A DNA stretch of 64,000 bases, taken from assembly GCA_949361645.1 (NCBI GenBank), contig OX442421.1:7813844-7877843 (forward strand), in the 5' to 3' direction. The notes under the pieces are model-generated. The model was given only the letters and a program-made list of their open reading frames with translations. It was not told the origin of the DNA and did not search any database. The position numbers and the translations under genes were made by a program. Shown piece after piece: positions 56,555 to 64,000 of this stretch (the first letter of the stretch is position 1; each line of letters opens with the position of its first letter). The DNA comes from Spongilla lacustris (Eukaryota; Porifera; Demospongiae; Spongillida; Spongillidae).

Positions 56555-57085
56555 ATACCGCAAATACACATGTATTACATGTACACATGTAGTCTCACGT
56601 GAAACGAATTTTGCCAACGCCAACTATTTATTATTACAGTGCAGTGCAGTTTTGATATTGTTATCTAATTAAGTGATTATAATACAGGTGCAGAATCAAC
56701 AGCAACTGAGTTAGGATTGACTAGATCTGGCGAGGATGGCCGATTAACAAGTGTACATGTACAATCAGTCAATGGTAGATATTTTATAATAATAATGTGT
56801 GGAAATACTATTCTAAACGATCCAAACACACGATGGCCGTTTAGCTACATTGTATTTAAAAAACACGACGACGGAAATTGAACCGGTAGATCATTCGTTA
56901 TAAATAATAACGATTGGAGACCACTCAGTATATGATCACACGGTAAGGACAGTCCAATTTAAGGTTTTAGAGGATGCTGCAAATCTCAGAAACCTAAGCC
57001 TCCTGGCCCTTCCAACTGCCAACCCATATTAATTTTATTGCAACAATGACATCACGTGCAGAAACTACGACAAACAGCGCTCAAG
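56555..57085. other. Divergent intergenic region, unidentified gene / ATP5PO
   Basis: 531 bp, AT-rich, no recognisable open frame. Likely promoters and 5' UTRs of both genes. Confidence 0.55.
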
Positions 57086-58157
57086 ATGGCTGCTGTACGT
57101 CGATTATGGGGATTAACGTATGTAAGTGCCTCTAAAGCCTCCAGGTGTTCTGTGCATATTGCAGTTCATTCTGTTCATGTTAATGTTATTTTCAGCAAGC
57201 AGTTAGGCAGACCAGCACTGCAGCGAAGACTGGAGAGTTAGTGAAGGTTATTAGCGCCATAAAGGGTATGCCCGCCATTCAACTGAACCTTTTCTGCAGC
57301 CACCCATTCAGCTCTTTGGTATCGAGGGACGATATGCACACGCTCTGTACTCCGTTGCTGCCAAAAAAAAGATCTTAGACAAGGTCGAAAAAGAGCTGGA
57401 CGACTTTCAGGTCTGTATGAACATTAGGGTACAAGGGGGCATTAGCACGGCCTAACGCTTTTTACAGAAACTAGCAGCCAAGTATCCTCAGCTGTCAAGT
57501 TTTATAACGAATCCTACTTTAGACAAACAGCAGAAGCAAGGTAACACCCATGCCGCGCTTTTACACATTTACTTTAGGCAGTAAAACGTTTTTGATAGCT
57601 GGAATTGGCAGCATTCTGAAAGAACAACACTTCTCAGATACAACTGTAAATTTTTTTGGTAAAATTTTCTATATATAATTACGGTCACTAATGTTACATT
57701 GGCTTGTGTCCATTGTGCTAGGGGCCTTGGTTGAAAACAACAGGTTGCGTCGGACATTGGGAGTGATAAAGGCGTACAAATCTCTAATGAGTGCACATCG
57801 AGGAGAGGTCTTGTGCACAGTAACAACAGCGAAGGTGTGTGGTGTGTGCCAGTTTTTGGAGCATCTATTTATATGTCACTCTTTTCAGTCCATAGATGAA
57901 AAGAACAAGAAGGAACTTGAAAACGTTTTGAAAGGGTTTGCTGGTAAGAATGCTGTCCTGAAGCTGAACCAGAAGGTAAACTTGTGAAGAAAAAAAAATG
58001 TGGATGGTATTGTTAGAGTTACTGTTCTGTGTTGTATACATAGGTTGATGCTTCAATCATTGGTGGGATGGTGGTTGAGATAGGAGACAAGTATATCGAT
58101 ATGTCTACATCAACCAAGATCAGAAAAATTGTAGCAGCTCTTAGAGGGGCATTGTAG
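57086..58157 (+). CDS. ATP5PO: ATP synthase subunit O (OSCP), mitochondrial
   Basis: Peripheral-stalk subunit that connects the F1 head to the stator. The start at 57086 gives MAAVRRLWGLTY and, from the next exon, VRQTSTAAKTGELVK: a basic, Ser/Thr-rich mitochondrial targeting sequence. Then PPIQLFGIEGRYAHALYSVA (exon from about 57301), KLAAKYPQLSSFITNPTL, GALVENNRLRRTLGVIKAYK with SLMSAHRGEVLCTVTTAK, a helical exon near 57891, and VDASIIGGMVVEIGDKYIDM with the C-terminal STKIRKIVAALRGAL, stop 58155-58157. GIEGRYAxALY and GGMVVEIGDKYIDMS are OSCP signatures. About eight short exons; length is typical. It is tail to tail with TMEM242. Confidence 0.97.
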
Positions 58158-58404
58158 GTGACTGTTTTTCCCTTTTTTTTTGTTGTGTTGAGCCACAATG
58201 TGCATATCACATACAAAGTATACTATCATTATTATGTAAGCATCAGAGTCGACCAAAGTCATCTGCGGAACGTTCCAACTCGGACGACTGCACTGCACAC
58301 TATGAATATTTATGTTTCTCACTGCCTGCATACCGGTAATTCGCTGTTCTTGGGAGAAAGAGCAGACGGATAAAATTTAAAAGAAAGAAAAATATTAAAC
58401 AGCC
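58158..58404. other. Convergent gap ATP5PO / TMEM242
   Basis: About 250 bp, T-rich then A-rich; likely the 3' UTRs of both genes. No open frame with support. Confidence 0.5.
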
Positions 58405-58701
58405 TTACAGTTTCCAGAGACATACTAGAGTAGTTGTGATTGTTCCCACTCCAACAAAGGAAAAGAGCGTACCCCATGCCAATGCTCTACAAGCCAGCCT
58501 CACGGGGTCTTCAAACTTTATCGGGTTCGCGTTAATCTCACCCTTATGTCTTCTTCCCAGCACGAGTAAATTTAAGCTGAATCCACTGAACATGGACACC
58601 ATAGTTAGTCCGGCCATGAATGCAACTTTAGTAAGCGTCGACTCGGAACTTTTGATTTGCAACGAGCCATCAGTGCCTGGTGTGTCGTCTTCCTCCATCA
58701 A
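58405..58701 (-). CDS. TMEM242: TMEM242 homologue
   Basis: Inner-mitochondrial-membrane protein; the human protein assists assembly of complex I and the ATP synthase c-ring. Residues 25-50 form one hydrophobic helix (VAFMAGLTMVSMFSGFSLNL) and residues 75-95 a second (RALAWGTLFSFVGVGTITTT), matching the family RALGWGSLYAWCGVGVI block. The frame stops at 58405 after 98 residues, shorter than the human protein. A good donor (ACT/GTAAGG) overlaps the stop, so a spliced 3' exon is possible within the 250 bp before ATP5PO ends; none could be recognised. Confidence 0.82.
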   Translation of the reverse strand: MMEEDDTPGTDGSLQIKSSESTLTKVAFMAGLTMVSMFSGFSLNLLVLGRRHKGEINANPIKFEDPVRLACRALAWGTLFSFVGVGTITTTLVCLWKL

Positions 58702-58820
58702 AATGAGGTGCGCACTAATTAATTAGCTCAGGTCAACTGTGTTTATATTTCATCGAAGGTCACGTGATACCAGCTGGAGAGAAACTTAATATCTTGTAGA
58801 TGGTGAAGTACACTTTAGTC
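58702..58820. promoter_or_regulatory. Divergent promoter region TMEM242 / ZDHHC
   Basis: 119 bp between start codons, with TTAATTAATTAGCTCA and GTCACGTGATACC (an E-box CACGTG). No TATA box could be assigned. Confidence 0.5.
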
Positions 58821-61800
58821 ATGGCAAAGAAAAGATGGAATGATTTTCCGGGCAACAATAGGTTTTTTTGTGACGGCAGGTTGATATCTGCCAGGCAATT
58901 TGGCATCCTTGTGTTCGTGGTGATTGCAATTCTAGTGATCGCCGTATTGTACATGGCCTTCGAGTAAGTAACCAAGTCCAACTGTCGTCAGTTTTCAACC
59001 TTTATCTTGCAGCTCTCGGTTTCTTGTCCAGAATATCCACCCGGTTGGCGTTGGCGTCATCTTCCCCGTCATCGGTATCGCATTCACGTTCTATGCATTG
59101 GCGTACTTACTCAAAGCAGGCTGTACGGACCCAGGAATTGTTCCTAGGGCGCATTCTGACGAGTTGGCGTACAATCTGTCTCTTGGAGCAGAAGGCAGGC
59201 ATAATGTTACCACACTACTTATATTACTAGGCAGTGATGCCCTGCGATGCCTCCATCTTAATTCTTGCCAGTTATATAATGGATGGCCTTATCCTTGCTC
59301 TCTTCCCTCTTGTCACACTGTCATTTTTTTTTGTTGCCCTGTATCTTTTCCCTTACATTTTCTCTTGCCCTATTACCTATCCTCCCCCCTCCTATCCTTC
59401 TCTTCAGCCCCTATTCCCCCCCCCCCCCCCTCTCTCTCCCTCCATCTCCCTCCCGTTTCATTCCTCTTGGAATGATGTGATATGGCTTCTGCTGTCTTAC
59501 GAAGCCATTTATGATTCTCTCTATGCGCAGATGCTTCCAACACAGCCAAAGGCTACCTGGGTACCCCAGCACGCTACAGGACTGTCACTGTGAATGGTGT
59601 GCAGATCAAGCTGAAGTACTGTGTCACATGCAAACTATGGCGACCCCCAAGAGCTTCACACTGTGGCCTGTGCAACAACTGTCTTGGTGAGTTTAGGCTT
59701 CGCTGAAGATACAGTTGTATGTGGGATCTGTTCAGAATTCCGCACACTTCTGTTCAAAATGATGTGTACTTTTTTTTTACTTGATTTCAGAGCAATTTGA
59801 CCACCATTGTCCATGGGTAAGTAATTAATTATTTCCGTTTTCTCTCCCTCTCTTCTCTCTCCCTCTCTTCCTCCTTCTTTTGCATCTGTCACCATCTGCT
59901 TTCTCTCTTTCCTGTTCTTGCACCCCTTACTAATACCTGTGTGTGTGTAGAGACCTTTGATCACCATTGCCCTGTGGTAAGTGAACAATTACTCTCTTCA
60001 TGTGAGCATGCATGTTCTGCATTAGTTGCCTTCTTTGATAAAACCATTAGGTAGTAGCATCTTGTTCCTATGTAGCACTAGACAAAAGCCAAGTGTTAAG
60101 TAGCAGGCTTCACCTTGAGATTAAAGCATTCACCTCGAGATTAAAGCATTCACCTCATAATTTGATAAAAGCCATAATCTCCCAGTGTTAGATTTCAATT
60201 CAGCATTACATGTAGACGGAAGTCTTCACCTCTCTGCATTATATACAAGCATTCACCTTGCAGTATTAAATAAAAGCCTTTCACCTTACACACAGCCAGG
60301 TTTCCTCGCTGAGTATGTCACTTTCACAATAGTGTTTATATACCCATGTGCATTATTGATGTTCACACCATTGTGCCCAGGTTGGGAACTGTGTTGCCAA
60401 GAGGAACTACAGATACTTCTACCTATTCCTTGTTACCATGACGCTTGGAACAGTTTATGTCATGGCATGCAACATAGCTGTCATTGTCATAGGTGTGTGC
60501 ATTTGGGAGCAATTATTTGGGAGAAGGGGTGGACTGGCAGGGAGATAGATGGTGTGAGGATGGGAAGGAGGTGGTGTGAGGATGGGAAGGAGATGGTGTG
60601 AGGATGGGAAGGAGGTGGTGTGAGGATGGGAAGGAGATGGTGTGAGGATGGGAAGGAGATGGTGTGAGGATGGGAAGGAGATGGTGTGAGGATGGGAAGG
60701 AGGTGGTGTGAGGATGGGAAGGAGATGGTGTGAGGATGGGAAGGAGGTGGTGTGAGGATGGGAAGGAGATGGTGTGAGGATGGGAAGGAGATGGTGTGAG
60801 GATGGGAAGGAGATGGTGTGAGGATGGGAAGGAGATGGTGTGAGGATGGGAAGGAGATGGTGTGAGGATGGGAAGGAGGTGGTGTGAGGATGGGAAGGAG
60901 ATGGTGTGAGGATGGGAAGGAGATGGTGTGAGGATGGAGAAGCATTAATGGTACAAGGAGTGGAGAGCACTGTAATGGTAGGTGGAGGGCTAATGAGATG
61001 TAGGGTCAGTAGTAATGACTTGCCTTCATTCTCCATTACTGTTGCATGCCACAATCGCCATGAATTCCTATGTCTCTCTAGAGACATGTATCTGTGCTGT
61101 ACTAATGTGTTGCACAGGTCAATTACATTGTGTTATTCTAATGCTTTATATCCAAGCACTTCCTTTGTTCCATAGCTTCAAAACAGAAGGGTTTTTTGTA
61201 TGCAATCAAGACTTATCCTGCTAGATATCCTCACTTACCTGATTTTTTAAAAAAAAGCTGTGTTTCATAATATTGTATGGTGATATGCCCTTGACTAATG
61301 TCCACTATTATTGAGTTCTGTATCAGCGGGCTAGGGGCTATCTCTGTGTCAGGACTCGCTATGATGCACACGTGGCTGATTGCAAGAATGGAGACCACTA
61401 ATGAGGAGGTTAATGGTGTGGGCTGGTTGGAAGGGGGACCATTGTAACTGTGTTCCCTTTTCCCCCCTGGACTGACCTCCTGCCATAGATGAAAGGTTCC
61501 TTTAGGTCCCGACCGGGTGAGGAGAGCGCTTTAAATCCATATGTTACTAGCAGAAACTGCTGTGAGAATTTCTGCATAGTTGTGTGTGGTCCCTTTTCAC
61601 CCAGGTAGGGGGGGTACTAATTCAAGTGCATTTGTTTAGTTTGTTTTAAATTTGTGCTGCAGTCTGATAGGTCGTAGAGATGAAGTGGACTCCGAGAGAA
61701 GTTTGATGGAAGAAGATAATCCTTTGGAGTCCAATATAACCTATGGGGCCACTACCCAGGCTGATAAGGTGTGCGGTTGGTTTATTGTGTTCAAGTAAAA

Positions 61801-62029
61801 TTAATTTAATAAAGGTTAATTTGTGTTATATGTTACTGCAGACCAATGACCATCCGATGACAGTTGAGCTTGAAAGACGTACACAACCACCAGGTACTGT
61901 TGCAGTAATTAAGAGTTTTAATTGATTTTGTTCACAGTGATCCGTATTCCACGATTACCAGAGGAACAAAGTGCAGTAGTGGTGTCTGCAGAAGTCCATA
62001 GTGAGAGGCAGCAGCTGATTTCGGACTGA
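58821..62029 (+). CDS. Palmitoyltransferase of the ZDHHC9/14/18 (Erf2) type
   Basis: Membrane protein S-acyltransferase of the Golgi/ER. Exon 1 (58821-58963) starts [20 protein letters not shown], the family N-terminus, then a membrane helix. Exon 2 (59013-59194) has a second helix and the TDPGIVPRA motif. Exon 3 (59531-59686) starts the Cys-rich domain ([20 protein letters not shown]). The catalytic motif is then encoded by either of two 26-nt exons, 59791-59816 (EQFDHHCPW) or 59951-59976 (ETFDHHCPV). The next exon (from 60381) continues [20 protein letters not shown]. Later exons give [36 protein letters not shown] (conserved C-terminal region), and a tail ending SERQQLISD, stop 62027-62029. 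Exon 2 appears to end at a GC donor. The junction near 61210-61320 is unresolved. Confidence 0.93.
60551..60935. repeat. 22-bp minisatellite in ZDHHC intron
   Basis: About 18 copies of GAGGATGGGAAGGAGATGGT plus TG, with AGATGG/AGGTGG alternation. Confidence 0.93.
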
Positions 62030-62227
62030 TCTACTTGCGTTATTTTTATTTTTTAAATTATGTGTACATATAAGCGTGTCGTTTTGTCTGTCTGACATAG
62101 TCTGTCTGTACTGTACGTACCAAGTACAAATTGTACGGGGGGCGTACGGCGGCGCTGCGCTCGTGACTCTGACCTCTCCTCCCGGCCCGCTCGAAGGTCA
62201 TTATTATAACAAGGGGAGGGGAACGAT

Positions 62228-62583
62228 ATGGATGTGCTTGCCGCACCGGTCCAATCGCCCGAGTCCAAGCCGTCCTACACAAGAGAGGAAATCGGCCTCC
62301 ACAAAAAACGCGATGACTGTTGGATCATTATCCATGGAGAGGTCTATAACGTTACTCCCTGGCTAAAGCGACATCCGGGAGGTGAAAAAGTCCTCCTGCA
62401 CTACGCAGGGGAAGACGCAACGGTAGGCGTTCTAGCAGTTGACCGCTTTTTATTTATTTATCATCTTTATGCGGGCTCATGTGCTACGCAGGTGGCTTTC
62501 GAGAGCTTCCACAATAATAAGTCGTACGTTCGACGGCATATGGTACCTTTCCACATCGGCCACGTCGCTCCCGAACAAGTGCA

Positions 62584-62625
<42 letters not shown>

Positions 62626-64000
62626 GAAAAAACAAAGAGAACCGAACAAGTTACGGAGCCCCTCCTCCTGCAGCTACCGGAGATCTCCAAAGACTTCCTT
62701 GAAATGAGGAAGACGTTTGAAGCAGAGGTTAGTAAGAACGTTCAGTATCCCATCCCGCTCGTCTATTTAATAGCTATATGACTTATTAACAGCGCGCATC
62801 GTTTTGATCATCCTCCCCCCCGCCCCCGCAGGGTCTCTTCAAGACCAATCCGTGGTTCTTTATCGCCCACTTTCTGCACATCGTCGCCATGCACTGGCTC
62901 GGCTTCCTTGTTCTCTGGTACTTAGGAAACACGTGGGCCACCTGGCTGACTGCGGCTGTCTTGGTCACAGCGTCACAGGTGACCTGCTTCGCTTTATACT
63001 GATGAATTTGTAGCCACCGTGTGTCTCCTGCAGGCCCAAGCTGGTTGGTTGCAACATGATTTTGGTCACCTTACAGTGTTCAACAGCACACCTCTAAATC
63101 ACATGGCACATGACGTGATCATCGGTCTTATGAAGGTGAAGCCAAATATCATAGTACAACAATTTGTCATTGTCAGAGACTGTGATCGATAGGGTGTGTC
63201 CAGCTTCTGGTGGAACTACAGGCACTTCCAACACCATGCAAAACCTAATGTGGTGAGCAGTAATTAGAGCTTTACAATTCTCTGAATAATGCAATAACCC
63301 CCCTTCCTGTGATGCAGTACTTGAAAGATCCTGACATCACTGCTGCATTTGTGTTCCTGCTGGGTAAAGTAGTTCCTAGAAAGGTAAACTGATCAAGGGA
63401 TAAAGTGGGAGACTTCGTTTTTATTATTTTCTCCCACAAGTGGGGTGAAAAGCACTGGGGAAAGATGCCCTACCACTTACAGCACAGATACTTCTTTTTT
63501 AGTACGTAGCATATGCTTGTATCCAATCAGCCTTGAAGATGCAATGTTGTGTTCTACTACCTGCAGTCGGCCCACCTCTGCTCCTTCCTGTATACTTCCA
63601 CATTGAGGTGCTAGCTTACACCATTTGGAAGAAAAAATACAAGGTGCAAATGTGTTTTATAAATGGACTTCCCATGTATGTGTCACTGTTGTGATTTGAT
63701 AGGACCTCATCACGATGCTCTTATTCTACGCCTGCTTCCACGTTCTGTTTGCACCTCTGTTGGGCGGCTTTTGGGCCAACTTTAGGTTCTACTTTTTCAT
63801 CAGGTCTCCTTTCATTAAATAGCCGCGACGAGTTTAAACGTTTGGCTGTTTCATGGTTGCAGGTTCTTGGAGAGTCACTGGTTTGTGTGGGCTACACAGA
63901 TCAGCCATCTTCCCAAGGATGTAGACTTTGACAAGCGGAGGGACTGGGCTTCACTGCAGGCAAGTACCATCCCCTAAAGGTTATGTTGGAAACTTACTCC
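62228..64000 (+). CDS. FADS: Cytochrome-b5 front-end fatty-acid desaturase (FADS type); 3' end outside window
   Basis: ER enzyme inserting a double bond between existing ones and the carboxyl end of polyunsaturated acyl-CoA (delta-5/6-type). The start at 62228 precedes a cytochrome b5 domain with the haem motif [20 protein letters not shown]. Later exons: 62492-62584 ([13 protein letters not shown]), 62674-62728, 62832-62979 (two helices), 63034-63135 ([17 protein letters not shown], His box 1 HDFGH), 63193-63253 ([14 protein letters not shown], His box 2 HFQHH), 63318-63383 (YLKDPDIT), about 63440-63505, about 63567-63642, 63703-63804 and 63863-63959 ([20 protein letters not shown]). The third box (Q-x-x-HH) should lie beyond 64000. 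The donor after 63959 is GC (CAG/GCAAGT). An intron holds a short (ATA)n run (62586-62625). Regiospecificity cannot be told. Confidence 0.95.

Overview
The window is nuclear DNA of an animal, and most likely of a sponge or another early-branching marine invertebrate. The genes are split by many short GT-AG introns, intergenic gaps are small, and the proteins are clearly metazoan: a class I POU homeodomain factor, vault PARP (PARP4), CEP43, SNX3, a ZDHHC9/14/18-type acyltransferase and a front-end fatty-acid desaturase. Introns and gaps are full of micro- and minisatellites. The taxon is inferred from gene content and intron style; no species marker was recognised.

Layout, left to right: class I alpha-mannosidase MAN1A (-, 3' end outside the window); CEP43/FOP (+); TMEM230 (-); a C11orf65/MFI-like IQ protein (+); a giant PARP4 gene (-, about 9.0-28.1 kb); intronless phosphofructokinase (+); a coiled-coil protein (-); SNX3 (+) with a 3.9 kb repeat-rich intron; SFT2 (+); an intergenic region holding a complete non-autonomous hAT-type element; a LolA-like type I membrane glycoprotein (-); an intronless POU class I gene (+); a large gene I could not identify (-, 46.3-56.6 kb); ATP synthase OSCP (+); TMEM242 (-); a DHHC palmitoyltransferase (+); and a cytochrome-b5 fatty-acid desaturase (+, 3' end outside the window). 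Seven of the eight minus-strand genes sit head to head with a plus-strand gene across 37 to about 610 bp, so shared divergent promoters seem to be the rule.

The strongest candidates for something new are these. (1) The PARP4 gene carries, between its VIT/VWA part and its C-terminal domain, three exons encoding about 70 residues of actin (nucleotide loop to D-loop), followed by polyproline exons and a WH2-like motif; this looks like a vault protein wired to the actin cytoskeleton. (2) The palmitoyltransferase has two 26-nt alternative exons that each encode the catalytic DHHC motif and can only be used one at a time. (3) A perfect 17-bp inverted repeat with two CRE-like sites lies just upstream of PARP4. 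(4) The SNX3 intron contains a long hairpin element and one minisatellite family in both orientations. Most of the DNA between exons is tandem repeat, and the long repetitive open frames across it are artefacts of repeat periods divisible by three.
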